A stretch of DNA of 64,000 nt from Staphylococcus borealis (GTDB taxonomy: Bacteria; Bacillota; Bacilli; Staphylococcales; Staphylococcaceae). The position numbers and the translations under genes were made by a program. The stretch spans positions 1-64,000 of the forward strand of contig NZ_CUEE01000011.1 in assembly GCF_001224225.1 (NCBI RefSeq). Direction: 5' to 3'. This document shows positions 21,378 to 33,408 of the stretch, one piece after another. The notes beneath the pieces were generated by a model. It was not told the DNA's origin. It saw only the letters and a program-made list of their open reading frames with translations, and made no database searches. Positions within the stretch are counted from its first letter, which is position 1. The number at the start of each line of letters is the position of its first letter.

Positions 21378-22073
21378 ATGGCTAAAAAAGGTAAAAAGTA
21401 TCAAGAAGCAGCTAATAAAGTTGATCGTACTAAACACTATAGTGTTGAAGAAGCAATCAGCTTAGCTAAAGAAACAAGCATTGCTAACTTTGACGCATCA
21501 GTTGAAGTTGCTTTCCGTTTAGGAATTGATACACGTAAAAATGACCAACAAATCCGTGGTGCAGTAGTGTTACCAAACGGAACTGGTAAATCACAACGTG
21601 TATTAGTATTTGCTAAAGGTGACAAAATCACTGAAGCAGAAGAAGCAGGCGCAGATTACGTAGGTGAATCTGAATACGTACAAAAAATCCAACAAGGTTG
21701 GTTCGACTTTGACGTAGTAGTAGCTACTCCAGACATGATGGGCGAAGTTGGTAAATTAGGTCGAGTATTAGGACCTAAAGGTTTAATGCCAAACCCTAAA
21801 ACTGGTACAGTAACTATGGACGTTAAAAAAGCTGTTGAAGAAATCAAAGCTGGTAAAGTTGAATACCGTGCTGAAAAAGCTGGTATTGTACATGCTTCAA
21901 TCGGTAAAGTTTCATTTAGCGATGAAAAATTAGTTGAAAACTTCAAAACGTTACAAGATGTTTTAGCTAAAGCTAAACCATCATCAGCTAAAGGTACTTA
22001 CTTCAAATCTGTTGCTGTAACTACAACAATGGGTCCTGGAGTTAAAGTTGATACTTCATCATTCAAATTATAA
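21378..22073 (+). CDS. rplA: 50S ribosomal protein L1
   Basis: A 231-residue two-domain protein of the ribosome L1 stalk, also an mRNA-binding autoregulator in other bacteria. The signature segment [18 protein letters not shown] is seen near 130-147. AAAGGAGG is placed well before ATG. It is followed by a terminator, so the L11-L1 unit is separate from rplJL. Confidence 0.97.
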   Translation: MAKKGKKYQEAANKVDRTKHYSVEEAISLAKETSIANFDASVEVAFRLGIDTRKNDQQIRGAVVLPNGTGKSQRVLVFAKGDKITEAEEAGADYVGESEYVQKIQQGWFDFDVVVATPDMMGEVGKLGRVLGPKGLMPNPKTGTVTMDVKKAVEEIKAGKVEYRAEKAGIVHASIGKVSFSDEKLVENFKTLQDVLAKAKPSSAKGTYFKSVAVTTTMGPGVKVDTSSFKL

Positions 22074-22099
22074 TTAAGTGTAAACTTATTGAAAATAGA

Positions 22100-22134
22100 A
22101 CCTGTGACTTTTTGAAAGTCGCAGGTTATTTTTA
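22100..22134 (+). terminator. Terminator after rplA
   Basis: AACCTGTGACTTT / AAAGTCGCAGGTT stem with one G-T wobble, followed by ATTTTT. Confidence 0.85.
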
Positions 22135-22318
22135 TGTATAGATATAAATTAAGTCCTGTAAAAAGTGTCGCATGACGATGACACGTAAAATCTCTGTATG
22201 CACAGGTTATTAAAAGTCATCTGTAAACATTAGTGGTCGTATGTGGATGTAACATAACGCTTAATTTCTACAATGACTATAACTTTTGCTCGTTTGATTA
22301 AAAAAATTGAAAAAGTTA

Positions 22319-22347
22319 TTGACATATTACAACAATGAGGTTATATT
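22319..22347 (+). promoter_or_regulatory. rplJL promoter
   Basis: -35 TTGACA (22319-22324) and -10 TATATT (22342-22347) with 17-bp spacing, close to the housekeeping sigma consensus. Confidence 0.8.
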
Positions 22348-22353
22348 ATTTAT

Positions 22354-22500
22354 TGTGATTATTTTACCTAAGACAGTAGGAGTTAACCATTAACTTAAAA
22401 CATCATCCTGCCGAGGCTAAAATTGACTTGAACGTGTGATCATATAAATGATCTTTCAAGCGCTTTTTGCCGTGGGTAGAAAGTGCTTTTTTTATTGAGA
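22354..22500 (+). promoter_or_regulatory. L10 leader with attenuator
   Basis: AGACAGTAGGAG and CCTGCCGAGG segments match the L10-leader pattern that mimics the L10(L12) site on 23S rRNA. Downstream is a terminator hairpin AAGCGCTTTTT / AGAAAGTGCTTTTTTT (22458-22495). Free L10(L12) complex should favour termination. Confidence 0.8.
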
Positions 22501-22539
22501 AATTTAAAAAGCACCAAAAATAAAAATGGAGGTGTCTGA

Positions 22540-23040
22540 ATGTCTGCTATTATCGAAGCTAAAAAACAACAAGTTGATGTTATTGCTGAACAACTTAAAA
22601 ATTCAGTTTCAACTGTTATCGTCGACTACCGTGGCTTAACTGTTGCAGAAGTAACTGAATTACGTTCACAATTACGTGAAGCTGGTGTTGAATATAAAGT
22701 TTATAAAAACACTATGGTTCGTCGTGCAGCTGAACAAGCAGGTATCGAAGGCTTAGATGAATTCTTAACAGGTCCTACAGCTGTTGCAACTTCAACTGAA
22801 GATGTAGTAGCACCAGCGAAAGTTATCGCAGGATTTGCTAAAGAACATGAAGCTTTAGAAATCAAAACAGGCGTTATGGAAGGTAACCTTATTTCAGCAG
22901 AAGAAGTTAAAACTGTTGGTTCATTACCTTCACACGATGGTCTTGTTTCTATGCTTTTATCAGTATTACAAGCTCCAGTACGCAACTTCGCTTATGCGGT
23001 TAAAGCTGTTGGAGAACAAAAAGAAGAAAGCGCTGAATAA
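22540..23040 (+). CDS. rplJ: 50S ribosomal protein L10
   Basis: A 166-residue base of the L7/L12 stalk. N-terminal rRNA-binding domain ([19 protein letters not shown]) and a C-terminal helix that carries L7/L12 dimers. It follows its own leader attenuator and is co-transcribed with rplL. Confidence 0.97.
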   Translation: MSAIIEAKKQQVDVIAEQLKNSVSTVIVDYRGLTVAEVTELRSQLREAGVEYKVYKNTMVRRAAEQAGIEGLDEFLTGPTAVATSTEDVVAPAKVIAGFAKEHEALEIKTGVMEGNLISAEEVKTVGSLPSHDGLVSMLLSVLQAPVRNFAYAVKAVGEQKEESAE

Positions 23041-23079
23041 TTGCGCATAAAATTTTAAAATAATTGGAGGAAATATAAA

Positions 23080-23448
23080 ATGGCTAATCAAGAACAAATC
23101 ATTGAAGCAATTAAAGAAATGTCAGTATTAGAATTAAACGATTTAGTAAAAGCAATTGAAGAAGAATTTGGTGTAACAGCAGCAGCTCCTGTAGCAGCAG
23201 CTGGTGCAGCTGGTGGCGGAGACGCAGCAGCAGAAAAAACTGAATTTGACGTTGAGTTAACTTCAGCTGGATCTTCAAAAATCAAAGTTGTTAAAGCAGT
23301 TAAAGAAGCAACTGGCTTAGGCTTAAAAGATGCTAAAGAATTAGTAGATAACGCTCCTAAAGTAATCAAAGAAGGCGTTGCTAAAGAAGAAGCTGAAAAA
23401 CTTAAAGAACAATTAGAAGAAGTTGGAGCTACTGTAGAATTAAAATAA
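23080..23448 (+). CDS. rplL: 50S ribosomal protein L7/L12
   Basis: A 122-residue stalk protein: N-terminal dimerisation helices, an alanine/glycine hinge ([18 protein letters not shown], about 35-52) and the factor-binding C-terminal domain with [16 protein letters not shown]. Strong GGAGG start. Ends at a GC-rich terminator. Confidence 0.98.
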   Translation: MANQEQIIEAIKEMSVLELNDLVKAIEEEFGVTAAAPVAAAGAAGGGDAAAEKTEFDVELTSAGSSKIKVVKAVKEATGLGLKDAKELVDNAPKVIKEGVAKEEAEKLKEQLEEVGATVELK

Positions 23449-23540
23449 TTCTAGTATCTTAACTTAATATCGAAAGTTAGTGTATTCGATGTATTTATAA
23501 CAATACATTGATATAATTAACTTGAATTCTTTGAGAAATT

Positions 23541-23570
23541 AAAACCCCGTTATCACGATAACGGGGTTTT
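23541..23570. terminator. Terminator after rplL
   Basis: AAAACCCCGTTATC-AC-GATAACGGGGTTTT is a perfect inverted repeat with T tract. Confidence 0.93.
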
Positions 23571-23622
23571 ACTTCATTTTCTAGTAAAATAAAGATGAAC
23601 AATGAAAAAAAGAGGTGGCGTT

Positions 23623-24231
23623 ATGGGACACTATTATGATGAAAATCCTGATGTACAAAGTGATGAAAGAGTCATTCACTATCATTACCATCAACATCAA
23701 TTAAATCTAACTACAGATGCAGGCGTATTCTCAAAAGCGCAAGTAGATTTTGGGTCAGATACTTTAGTACAAACCTTTTTAAATGAACATCCTCCTGGTC
23801 CAAGTAAAGCAATTGCTGATGTCGGGTGTGGCTATGGTCCGATTGGATTAATGATTGCTAAAGTTTCACCGCATCATCAAATTACCATGGTTGATGTTAA
23901 TCACCGTGCGTTAAGTCTTGCTGAAAAGAATAAAAAAGCAAATCAAATTGATAACGTCATTATTAAGGAAAGCGATGGTTTATCGCAATTGAAGGATTGT
24001 CATTTCGATTATGTGCTAACAAATCCTCCTATTAGAGCTGGAAAAGAAGTTGTTCATCGTATTTTCGAAGAAGCATATCAACAGCTCAATGCTCAAGGTG
24101 AGTTGTACGTTGTGATCCAAAAGAAACAGGGTATGCCTTCTGCTAAGAAGAAAATGGAAGAGATTTTTAATAATGTCGAAATTGTTAATAAGAACAAGGG
24201 ATACTACATTTTGAAAAGCCGAAAAGGTTGA
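23623..24231 (+). CDS. RsmC-like 16S rRNA methyltransferase
   Basis: A 202-residue class I SAM-dependent methyltransferase. Motif I is DVGCGYGPIGL (about 66-76) and the N6/N2 amine motif is TNPPIRAGK (about 130). Related to RsmC/YbxB, which methylates G1207 of 16S rRNA. ATG 23623 follows AGAGGTGG; an upstream TTG-type start is less likely. Its place between rplL and rpoB is conserved in Firmicutes. Confidence 0.88.
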   Translation: MGHYYDENPDVQSDERVIHYHYHQHQLNLTTDAGVFSKAQVDFGSDTLVQTFLNEHPPGPSKAIADVGCGYGPIGLMIAKVSPHHQITMVDVNHRALSLAEKNKKANQIDNVIIKESDGLSQLKDCHFDYVLTNPPIRAGKEVVHRIFEEAYQQLNAQGELYVVIQKKQGMPSAKKKMEEIFNNVEIVNKNKGYYILKSRKG

Positions 24232-24337
24232 TTTCAAAAGTGTATTCTGATATAGTTATAAAATGTAAAAATTTATGTTCAATAAGTGTGTACTTTTACG
24301 CGAAAAGAGTATGATAAACAAGAATAAATGTAGAATC

Positions 24338-24376
24338 GAAAATGGTGTCATCAACTGTGTTGCCGTTTTCTTTTTG
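24338..24376 (+). terminator. Hairpin in the rpoB leader
   Basis: GAAAATGGTG pairs with TGCCGTTTTC and is followed by TTTTTG. It could end rsmC transcripts or attenuate rpoB. Confidence 0.6.
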
Positions 24377-24439
24377 TCTTGTTATACGAAATTTTCATGC
24401 GTATTGGTTCATCACACAATATTTGAGGGGTGAATCTGT

Positions 24440-27400
24440 TTGGCAGGTCAAGTTGTCCAATATGGAAGACATCGTAAACGTAGAAATTATGCGAGAATTT
24501 CAGAAGTATTAGAATTACCAAACTTAATAGAAATTCAAACTAAATCTTACGACTGGTTCCTAAAAGAAGGTTTATTAGAAATGTTCCGTGATATCTCTCC
24601 AATTGAAGATTTCACAGGTAACCTTTCATTAGAATTTGTAGATTATCGATTAGGTGAACCAAAATATGATTTAGAAGAATCAAAAAACCGTGACGCTACT
24701 TATGCTGCACCTCTTCGTGTTAAAGTACGTCTAATAATTAAAGAAACTGGCGAAGTTAAAGAACAAGAAGTATTCATGGGTGACTTCCCATTAATGACAG
24801 ATACAGGTACATTTGTAATCAATGGTGCAGAACGTGTAATCGTGTCTCAATTAGTACGTTCACCATCCGTTTACTTCAATGAGAAAATTGACAAAAACGG
24901 TCGTGAAAACTACGATGCAACAATTATTCCTAACCGTGGTGCATGGTTAGAATATGAAACGGATGCGAAAGATGTAGTATATGTACGTATTGATAGAACA
25001 CGTAAATTACCGTTAACAGTATTATTACGTGCTTTAGGTTTCTCTCACGATCAATCAATTATTGATTTATTAGGAGACAGTGAATACTTACGTAATACAC
25101 TTGAAAAAGACAGCACTGAAAATACTGAACAAGCATTATTAGAAATATACGAACGTTTACGTCCTGGTGAGCCACCAACAGTTGAAAATGCGAAAAGTTT
25201 ATTATATTCACGCTTTTTCGACCCTAAACGTTATGATTTAGCAAGTGTTGGTCGTTACAAAGCAAATAAAAAGTTACACTTAAAACACCGCTTATTTAAC
25301 CAAAAATTAGCAGAACCAATCGTCAATAGCGAAACTGGTGAGATTGTTGCTGAAGAAGGTACAGTATTAGACCGTCGTAAATTAGACGAAATTATGGAAG
25401 TTTTAGAAACAAATGCTAATAGTGAAGTGTTTGAATTAGAAGGTACAGTTATTGATGAACCTGTTGAAATTCAATCAATTAAAGTTTACGTTCCAAATGA
25501 TGAAGAAGGTCGTACAACTACTGTAATTGGTAATGCTTTACCTGATTCAGAAGTTAAATGTATTACACCAGCAGATATCATTGCGTCAATGAGTTATTTC
25601 TTTAACTTGTTAAATGGTATTGGTTATACAGACGACATTGACCATTTAGGTAACCGTCGTTTACGTTCAGTTGGTGAATTATTACAAAACCAATTCCGTA
25701 TCGGTTTATCAAGAATGGAACGTGTTGTGCGTGAAAGAATGTCAATTCAAGATACAGATTCAATCACACCACAACAATTAATTAATATTCGTCCTGTAAT
25801 TGCTTCTATTAAAGAGTTCTTCGGTAGCTCTCAATTATCACAATTCATGGACCAAGCTAACCCGTTAGCTGAGTTAACACATAAACGTCGTCTATCTGCC
25901 CTAGGACCTGGTGGTTTAACACGTGAACGTGCTCAAATGGAAGTGCGTGACGTTCACTACTCTCACTATGGACGTATGTGTCCTATCGAGACACCAGAGG
26001 GACCAAACATTGGTTTGATCAACTCACTTTCAAGTTATGCACGTGTGAATGAATTTGGTTTCATTGAAACACCATATCGTAAAGTAGACTTAGACACTAA
26101 CTCTATTACAGATCAAATCGACTACTTAACAGCTGATGAAGAAGATAGCTATGTAGTTGCCCAAGCGAACTCTCGCTTAGATGAAAATGGCCGTTTCTTA
26201 GATGATGAAGTAGTATGTCGTTTCCGTGGTAATAACACAGTTATGGCCAAAGAGAAAATGGACTACATGGACGTATCTCCAAAACAAGTAGTATCAGCTG
26301 CGACAGCATGTATTCCATTCCTTGAAAACGATGACTCTAACCGTGCCTTAATGGGTGCGAACATGCAACGTCAAGCAGTACCATTGATGAACACTGAAGC
26401 ACCATTTGTTGGTACAGGTATGGAACACGTTGCTGCACGTGACTCAGGCGCTGCAATTACTGCTAAACATAGAGGTCGTGTTGAACATGTTGAATCTAAA
26501 GAAATCTTAGTTCGTCGATTAGTAGAAGAGAACGGCATTGAACATGAAGGTGAATTAGATCGCTATCCATTAGCTAAATTCAAACGTTCAAATACAGGTA
26601 CGTGTTATAACCAACGTCCAATTGTTACAGTTGGCGACGTTGTTGAGTACAATGAAATTTTAGCTGACGGACCATCTATGGAATTAGGTGAAATGGCGTT
26701 AGGACGTAACGTTGTAGTTGGTTTCATGACTTGGGACGGTTACAACTATGAGGATGCTGTTATTATGAGTGAACGTCTAGTTAAAGATGACGTTTATACT
26801 TCAATTCATATTGAAGAATATGAATCAGAAGCGCGTGATACTAAACTAGGACCTGAAGAAATCACTCGTGACATTCCAAACGTGTCAGAAAATGCACTTA
26901 AAAACTTAGATGATCGTGGTATTGTCTACGTTGGTGCTGAAGTTAAAGACGGTGACATCTTAGTAGGTAAAGTAACGCCTAAAGGTGTGACTGAATTAAC
27001 AGCTGAAGAAAGATTATTACATGCTATCTTCGGTGAGAAAGCACGTGAAGTACGTGATACATCATTACGTGTACCTCACGGTGCCGGTGGTATCGTTCTT
27101 GATGTTAAAGTGTTTAATCGTGAAGAAGGCGATGATACTTTATCACCAGGCGTTAACCAATTAGTACGTGTATACATCGTACAAAAACGTAAAATCCATG
27201 TTGGGGATAAAATGTGTGGTCGTCACGGTAACAAAGGGGTTATCTCTAAGATTGTTCCTGAAGAAGATATGCCTTACTTACCAGATGGACGTCCTATCGA
27301 TATCATGTTAAACCCACTTGGTGTACCATCTCGTATGAACATCGGACAAGTATTAGAACTACACTTAGGTATGGCTGCTAAAAACTTAGGCATCCATGTT

Positions 27401-27991
27401 GCATCTCCAGTATTCGATGGTGCGAACGATGATGATGTATGGTCAACAATCGAAGAGGCAGGTATGGCGCGTGACGGTAAAACAGTCTTATACGATGGTA
27501 GAACAGGTGAACCATTCGATAATCGTATTTCTGTTGGTGTTATGTACATGCTTAAACTTGCACACATGGTTGACGACAAACTTCATGCGCGTTCAACTGG
27601 TCCATACTCACTTGTAACGCAACAACCACTTGGTGGTAAAGCACAATTCGGTGGACAACGTTTTGGTGAGATGGAGGTATGGGCACTAGAAGCTTACGGT
27701 GCTGCTTACACATTACAAGAAATCTTAACTTACAAATCTGACGATACTGTAGGACGTGTTAAAACTTACGAAGCTATCGTTAAAGGTGAAAACATCTCTA
27801 GACCAAGTGTTCCAGAATCATTCCGTGTATTGATGAAAGAATTACAAAGTTTAGGTTTAGATGTCAAAGTTATGGATGAACATGATAATGAAATCGAAAT
27901 GGCGGATGTTGATGATGAAGATGCAACTGAGCGCAAAGTAGATTTACAACAAAAAGATGTTCCTGAAACACAAAAAGAAACTACTGACTAA
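24440..27991 (+). CDS. rpoB: RNA polymerase beta subunit
   Basis: 1183 residues, normal length. The rifampicin-binding cluster reads [20 protein letters not shown] then [11 protein letters not shown] with no common resistance substitution, so the sequence predicts rifampicin susceptibility. TTG start with GAGGGGTGA upstream. The acidic C-terminal tail (DVDDEDATE) is as in other staphylococci. Followed by rpoC after 173 bases. Confidence 0.98.
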   Translation: MAGQVVQYGRHRKRRNYARISEVLELPNLIEIQTKSYDWFLKEGLLEMFRDISPIEDFTGNLSLEFVDYRLGEPKYDLEESKNRDATYAAPLRVKVRLIIKETGEVKEQEVFMGDFPLMTDTGTFVINGAERVIVSQLVRSPSVYFNEKIDKNGRENYDATIIPNRGAWLEYETDAKDVVYVRIDRTRKLPLTVLLRALGFSHDQSIIDLLGDSEYLRNTLEKDSTENTEQALLEIYERLRPGEPPTVENAKSLLYSRFFDPKRYDLASVGRYKANKKLHLKHRLFNQKLAEPIVNSETGEIVAEEGTVLDRRKLDEIMEVLETNANSEVFELEGTVIDEPVEIQSIKVYVPNDEEGRTTTVIGNALPDSEVKCITPADIIASMSYFFNLLNGIGYTDDIDHLGNRRLRSVGELLQNQFRIGLSRMERVVRERMSIQDTDSITPQQLINIRPVIASIKEFFGSSQLSQFMDQANPLAELTHKRRLSALGPGGLTRERAQMEVRDVHYSHYGRMCPIETPEGPNIGLINSLSSYARVNEFGFIETPYRKVDLDTNSITDQIDYLTADEEDSYVVAQANSRLDENGRFLDDEVVCRFRGNNTVMAKEKMDYMDVSPKQVVSAATACIPFLENDDSNRALMGANMQRQAVPLMNTEAPFVGTGMEHVAARDSGAAITAKHRGRVEHVESKEILVRRLVEENGIEHEGELDRYPLAKFKRSNTGTCYNQRPIVTVGDVVEYNEILADGPSMELGEMALGRNVVVGFMTWDGYNYEDAVIMSERLVKDDVYTSIHIEEYESEARDTKLGPEEITRDIPNVSENALKNLDDRGIVYVGAEVKDGDILVGKVTPKGVTELTAEERLLHAIFGEKAREVRDTSLRVPHGAGGIVLDVKVFNREEGDDTLSPGVNQLVRVYIVQKRKIHVGDKMCGRHGNKGVISKIVPEEDMPYLPDGRPIDIMLNPLGVPSRMNIGQVLELHLGMAAKNLGIHVASPVFDGANDDDVWSTIEEAGMARDGKTVLYDGRTGEPFDNRISVGVMYMLKLAHMVDDKLHARSTGPYSLVTQQPLGGKAQFGGQRFGEMEVWALEAYGAAYTLQEILTYKSDDTVGRVKTYEAIVKGENISRPSVPESFRVLMKELQSLGLDVKVMDEHDNEIEMADVDDEDATERKVDLQQKDVPETQKETTD

Positions 27992-28164
27992 TTAGAAATA
28001 GAAGTTATCTAACATAAGGGATATGAAACTCAGTTCGATTTAATTCTGAAACATGGATAAATCGTACTGATTTCCTCCCCATATTCATAATGACTTGTTT
28101 TAGTTTCAATAGATGTAAATCAATCAAATAGCACAGCTAATCTAAATTGAAGGAGGTAGGCTCC

Positions 28165-31100
28165 TTGATTGATGTAAATAATTTCCATTATATGAAAATC
28201 GGTTTAGCCTCACCTGAAAAAATCCGTTCATGGTCATACGGTGAAGTAAAAAAACCAGAAACAATCAACTATCGTACATTGAAACCAGAAAAAGATGGTC
28301 TTTTCTGTGAAAGAATTTTTGGACCTACAAAAGACTGGGAATGTAGTTGTGGTAAGTACAAACGTGTACGCTACAAAGGCATGGTCTGTGACAGATGTGG
28401 TGTAGAAGTAACTAAATCTAAAGTACGTCGTGAAAGAATGGGACACATTGAATTAGCTGCTCCAGTTTCACATATTTGGTATTTCAAAGGTATTCCAAGT
28501 CGTATGGGTCTTTTATTAGACATGTCTCCTAGAGCATTAGAAGAAGTGATTTACTTCGCTTCATATGTTGTTGTAGATCCAGGCCCAACTGGCTTAGAGA
28601 AAAAATCTTTACTATCTGAAGCTGAATTCAGAGATTATTATGATAAATATCCAGGCCAATTTGTCGCTAAAATGGGTGCTGAAGGTATTAAAGATTTATT
28701 AGAAGAAATCAACTTAGACGAAGAATTAAAATCATTACGTGACGAATTAGAATCTGCAACAGGTCAAAGATTGACACGTGCGATTAAACGTTTAGAAGTT
28801 GTTGAATCATTCAGAAACTCTGGTAATAACCCAGCATGGATGATTTTAGATGTACTTCCAATTATTCCACCAGAAATCCGTCCAATGGTTCAGTTAGATG
28901 GTGGACGTTTCGCAACAAGTGATTTAAATGACTTATACCGTCGTGTAATTAACCGTAACAACCGTTTGAAACGTTTATTAGACTTAGGTGCTCCTGGCAT
29001 CATCGTTCAAAACGAAAAACGTATGTTACAAGAAGCTGTAGATGCTTTAATTGACAACGGTCGTCGTGGTCGTCCAGTTACTGGTCCAGGTAACAGACCA
29101 TTGAAATCTCTTTCACATATGCTGAAAGGTAAACAAGGTCGTTTCCGTCAAAACTTACTTGGTAAACGTGTTGACTATTCAGGTCGTTCAGTTATTGCAG
29201 TTGGACCAAGCTTGAAAATGTATCAATGTGGATTACCTAAAGAAATGGCCCTTGAATTGTTCAAACCATTCGTAATGAAAGAATTAGTTCAACGTGAAAT
29301 TGCTACGAACATCAAAAACGCTAAAAGTAAAATTGAACGTATGGACGATGAAGTTTGGGACGTATTAGAAGATGTAATCAGAGAACATCCTGTATTACTT
29401 AACCGTGCACCTACACTTCACAGATTAGGTATCCAAGCATTTGAACCTACATTAGTTGAAGGTCGTGCTATCCGTCTTCACCCACTTGTAACAACAGCTT
29501 ACAACGCGGACTTTGACGGTGACCAAATGGCTGTTCACGTTCCTTTATCTAAAGAAGCACAAGCTGAAGCACGTATGTTAATGCTAGCTGCGCAAAACAT
29601 CTTGAACCCTAAAGATGGTAAACCTGTTGTAACACCATCACAAGATATGGTACTAGGTAACTATTACCTTACTTTAGAACGTAAAGATGCAGTAAACACT
29701 GGCACAATCTTTAATGATACTAATGAAGTGCTTAAAGCATATGCAAATGGTTATGTACATTTACACACTCGTATTGGTGTGCATGCGAAATCATTTAATA
29801 ACCCTACATTTACAGAAGCTCAAAACAACAAAATTTTAGCTACTTCAGTAGGTAAAGTGATCTTCAATGAAATCATTCCTGATTCATTCGCATTTATTAA
29901 TGAACCTAGCCAAACTAATCTTGAAGGTAAAACACCGGATAAATACTTTATTGATCCAACTCAATTAGGTGAAGGTGGACTTAAAGCTTACTTTGAAGAA
30001 CAAGAACTTATTGAACCATTCAATAAAAAATTCTTAGGTAATATTATTGCCGAAGTCTTCAATAGATTTAGCATCACTGACACATCTATGATGCTTGACC
30101 GTATGAAAGATTTAGGTTTCAAATTCTCATCTAAAGCGGGTATTACTGTTGGTGTAGCAGATATTGTTGTACTTCCAGATAAACAAGATATCTTAGATGA
30201 ACATGAAAAATTAGTTGAACGCGTATCTAAACAATTTAACCGTGGTTTAATTACTGAAGATGAACGTTATAATGCGGTTGTTGAAATTTGGACAGATGCC
30301 AAAGATCAAATTCAAGGCGAATTAATGCAATCACTTGAGAAAACAAACCCAATCTTCATGATGAGTGACTCTGGTGCCCGTGGTAACGCATCTAACTTTA
30401 CTCAGTTAGCTGGTATGCGTGGTTTAATGGCCGCTCCATCAGGTAAAATTATCGAGTTACCTATCACATCTTCATTCCGTGAAGGTTTAACGGTATTAGA
30501 ATACTTCATCTCTACTCACGGTGCGCGTAAAGGTCTTGCCGATACAGCCCTTAAAACAGCTGACTCTGGTTACCTTACTCGTCGTCTTGTTGACGTTGCA
30601 CAAGATGTTATCGTTCGTGAAGAAGACTGTGGTACAGACCGTGGTTTACTCGTTTCTGATATCAAAGAAGGTACAGAAATGATCGAACCATTCATCGAAC
30701 GTATTGAAGGACGTTACTCTAAAGAAACAATTCGTCATCCTGAAACGGATGAAATTATCATTCGTCCAGATGAATTAATTACAGCTGAAATTGCTAAGAA
30801 AATCACTGATGCAGGCATTGAACAAATGTACATCCGCTCAGCATTTACTTGTAACACACGTCACGGTGTTTGTGAAAAATGTTACGGTAAAAACCTTGCA
30901 ACAGGTGAAAAAGTTGAAGTGGGTGAAGCAGTTGGTACAATCGCTGCGCAATCAATCGGTGAACCTGGTACCCAACTTACAATGCGTACATTCCATACAG
31001 GTGGTGTAGCAGGAAGCGATATCACTCAAGGTCTTCCTCGTATCCAAGAGATTTTCGAAGCACGTAATCCTAAAGGTCAAGCCGTGATTACTGAAATCGA

Positions 31101-31785
31101 AGGTGTCGTTGAAGATATTAAATTAGCTAAAGACCGTCAACAAGAAATTGTTGTTAAAGGTGCTAATGAAACAAGATCTTACTTAGCTTCAGGTACTTCT
31201 AGATTGAAAGTAGAAATCGGTCAATCAGTTGAACGTGGTGAAGTGTTAACAGAAGGTTCAATCGAGCCTAAGAACTTCTTAGCCGTTGCTGGTTTAAATG
31301 CAACTGAAAGCTACTTACTTAAAGAAGTTCAAAAAGTTTATCGTATGCAAGGTGTAGAAATCGACGATAAACACGTTGAAGTAATGGTAAGACAAATGCT
31401 ACGTAAAGTTAGAATCATTGAAGCTGGCGATACTAAGTTATTACCTGGTTCATTGGTTGATATTCATAACTTTACAGATGCAAACAGAGAAGCATTTAAA
31501 GAACGTAAACGTCCAGCAACAGCTAAACCAGTATTGCTTGGTATTACTAAAGCTTCTCTTGAAACAGAAAGCTTCTTATCAGCAGCGTCATTCCAAGAAA
31601 CAACACGTGTGCTTACAGATGCAGCTATCAAAGGTAAACGTGATGACTTACTTGGACTTAAAGAGAACGTTATTATCGGTAAGTTAATTCCAGCTGGTAC
31701 TGGTATGAGACGTTATAGCGACGTTAAATACGATAAAGCGGAAACACCAGTTACTGAAACTGAAGAAGCCGAAGTTATTGAATAA
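28165..31785 (+). CDS. rpoC: RNA polymerase beta' subunit
   Basis: About 1206 residues. The N-terminal zinc-binding CSCGKYK...CDRCGVEV, the catalytic NADFDGDQM (three Asp for Mg) and the second zinc site [11 protein letters not shown] are all present. The true start is TTG 28165 with AAGGAGG in front; a TTG at 28147 overlaps this ribosome site and is rejected. Confidence 0.98.
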   Translation: MIDVNNFHYMKIGLASPEKIRSWSYGEVKKPETINYRTLKPEKDGLFCERIFGPTKDWECSCGKYKRVRYKGMVCDRCGVEVTKSKVRRERMGHIELAAPVSHIWYFKGIPSRMGLLLDMSPRALEEVIYFASYVVVDPGPTGLEKKSLLSEAEFRDYYDKYPGQFVAKMGAEGIKDLLEEINLDEELKSLRDELESATGQRLTRAIKRLEVVESFRNSGNNPAWMILDVLPIIPPEIRPMVQLDGGRFATSDLNDLYRRVINRNNRLKRLLDLGAPGIIVQNEKRMLQEAVDALIDNGRRGRPVTGPGNRPLKSLSHMLKGKQGRFRQNLLGKRVDYSGRSVIAVGPSLKMYQCGLPKEMALELFKPFVMKELVQREIATNIKNAKSKIERMDDEVWDVLEDVIREHPVLLNRAPTLHRLGIQAFEPTLVEGRAIRLHPLVTTAYNADFDGDQMAVHVPLSKEAQAEARMLMLAAQNILNPKDGKPVVTPSQDMVLGNYYLTLERKDAVNTGTIFNDTNEVLKAYANGYVHLHTRIGVHAKSFNNPTFTEAQNNKILATSVGKVIFNEIIPDSFAFINEPSQTNLEGKTPDKYFIDPTQLGEGGLKAYFEEQELIEPFNKKFLGNIIAEVFNRFSITDTSMMLDRMKDLGFKFSSKAGITVGVADIVVLPDKQDILDEHEKLVERVSKQFNRGLITEDERYNAVVEIWTDAKDQIQGELMQSLEKTNPIFMMSDSGARGNASNFTQLAGMRGLMAAPSGKIIELPITSSFREGLTVLEYFISTHGARKGLADTALKTADSGYLTRRLVDVAQDVIVREEDCGTDRGLLVSDIKEGTEMIEPFIERIEGRYSKETIRHPETDEIIIRPDELITAEIAKKITDAGIEQMYIRSAFTCNTRHGVCEKCYGKNLATGEKVEVGEAVGTIAAQSIGEPGTQLTMRTFHTGGVAGSDITQGLPRIQEIFEARNPKGQAVITEIEGVVEDIKLAKDRQQEIVVKGANETRSYLASGTSRLKVEIGQSVERGEVLTEGSIEPKNFLAVAGLNATESYLLKEVQKVYRMQGVEIDDKHVEVMVRQMLRKVRIIEAGDTKLLPGSLVDIHNFTDANREAFKERKRPATAKPVLLGITKASLETESFLSAASFQETTRVLTDAAIKGKRDDLLGLKENVIIGKLIPAGTGMRRYSDVKYDKAETPVTETEEAEVIE

Positions 31786-31912
31786 ACTATGAAATAAAGC
31801 CTATTAGGAATTATTTTTATAATTGACGAGACGGGACATATCTAACTTTTAAAGAGGTAGTCTCGCTCTCGTTCTTTAATTTTTAAAATGAGTAAAAAGT
31901 CTATAAAAAATG

Positions 31913-31942
31913 TTGACTTGATGATTCAATAAGTGTTATTAT
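31913..31942 (+). promoter_or_regulatory. Promoter of the str operon region
   Basis: TTGACT (31913-31918) and TATTAT (31937-31942) lie 18 bp apart, 41 bp before the L7Ae-like gene. An upstream GAGAC...GTCTC hairpin with T-rich tail (31827-31890) probably ends rpoC transcripts. Confidence 0.6.
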
Positions 31943-31982
31943 TGTAAAGGTTGATGCAAGCAGAACTTTGGAGGATATTTTA

Positions 31983-32243
31983 ATGTCTAATGAAAAAGTT
32001 GCACGCTTTAACAAACAACACTATGTAGTTGGTCTTAAAGAAACGCTTAAAGCGTTAAATAGAGATCAAGTTGCATCTTTGATTATTGCTCAAGACGTTG
32101 AGGTACATTTGTTAGCTCACGTATTTAGTTTAATCAATCATAAAAATATACCTATCACTTATTATCAAAGCAAACATGCTTTAGGTAACTATGTAGGTAT
32201 TAATGTTAATGCAACCATTGTTGCGTTATTGAATGAGAATTAG
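31983..32243 (+). CDS. L7Ae/L30e-like ribosomal protein (YbxF/RplGB type)
   Basis: An 86-residue L7Ae-fold RNA-binding protein ([20 protein letters not shown], then [20 protein letters not shown]). The family binds kink-turn RNA; the B. subtilis homologue associates with ribosomes. ATG at 31983 follows GGAGG. Located before rpsL, as in other Firmicutes. Confidence 0.9.
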   Translation: MSNEKVARFNKQHYVVGLKETLKALNRDQVASLIIAQDVEVHLLAHVFSLINHKNIPITYYQSKHALGNYVGINVNATIVALLNEN

Positions 32244-32332
32244 TAAGTATTTTGCTTACTAAATTTTATTTAACCTAAAAATGAACCACCTGGATGTGTG
32301 GAATTAAAAAGTGAAGAGAGGAGGACATTTCA

Positions 32333-32746
32333 ATGCCAACTATTAACCAATTAGTACGTAAACCTAGACAAAGCAAATCTAAAAAATCAGATTCACCAGC
32401 TTTAAACAAAGGTTTTAATAGTAAAAAGAAACAATTTACTAACTTAAACTCACCTCAAAAACGTGGTGTTTGTACTCGTGTAGGTACTATGACACCTAAA
32501 AAACCTAACTCAGCGTTACGTAAATATGCACGTGTGCGTTTATCAAACAATATTGAAATCAACGCATACATCCCTGGTATCGGCCATAACTTACAAGAAC
32601 ACAGTGTAGTACTTGTACGTGGTGGACGTGTAAAAGACTTACCTGGTGTGCGTTACCACATCGTACGTGGTGCACTTGATACTTCAGGTGTTGACGGACG
32701 TAGACAAGGCCGTTCATTATACGGAACTAAAAAACCTAAAAATTAA
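32333..32746 (+). CDS. rpsL: 30S ribosomal protein S12
   Basis: A 137-residue decoding-centre protein. The streptomycin-determining loop reads [11 protein letters not shown] and the second loop [17 protein letters not shown]; both are wild type. First ribosomal gene of rpsL-rpsG-fusA-tuf. Confidence 0.98.
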   Translation: MPTINQLVRKPRQSKSKKSDSPALNKGFNSKKKQFTNLNSPQKRGVCTRVGTMTPKKPNSALRKYARVRLSNNIEINAYIPGIGHNLQEHSVVLVRGGRVKDLPGVRYHIVRGALDTSGVDGRRQGRSLYGTKKPKN

Positions 32747-32816
32747 GTTTAAGATTGTGTAAATTTTAATTTCAATTTTTAATAATATACTATAATAGGA
32801 AGGGAGGATTTTAATT

Positions 32817-33287
32817 ATGCCTCGTAAAGGATCAGTACCTAAAAGAGACGTATTACCAGATCCAATTCATAACTCTAAATTAGTTACAAAATTGATCAAC
32901 AAAATTATGTTAGATGGTAAACGCGGAACTGCACAAAGAATTCTTTATTCAGCATTTGACCTTGTAGAACAACGCAGTGGTCGTGATGCTTTAGAAGTAT
33001 TTGAAGAAGCAATCAACAATATTATGCCAGTATTAGAAGTAAAAGCTCGTCGTGTAGGTGGTTCAAACTACCAAGTACCAGTTGAGGTTCGCCCTGAACG
33101 TCGTACGACTCTAGGATTACGTTGGTTAGTAAACTACGCGCGTCTTCGTGGTGAAAAAACTATGGAAGATCGTTTAGCTAACGAAATCTTAGATGCTGCT
33201 AATAATACAGGTGGTGCCGTTAAGAAACGTGAGGACACTCACAAAATGGCTGAAGCGAACAAAGCATTCGCTCACTACCGCTGGTAA
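32817..33287 (+). CDS. rpsG: 30S ribosomal protein S7
   Basis: A 156-residue primary 16S rRNA-binding protein ([20 protein letters not shown] opening, [20 protein letters not shown] end). In other bacteria S7 controls the operon translationally. GGGAGG before the ATG. Confidence 0.98.
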
Positions 33288-33408
33288 GATTAAAGCTTTA
33301 ACCCTGAGTGTGTTCCGTCACATTGGTTTACCAAATAAGATGGCTCATGCTTAGGGCATCGCCATATTCAATAGTACTTATTCAGTAATTACTGGAAGGA
33401 GAAAAACA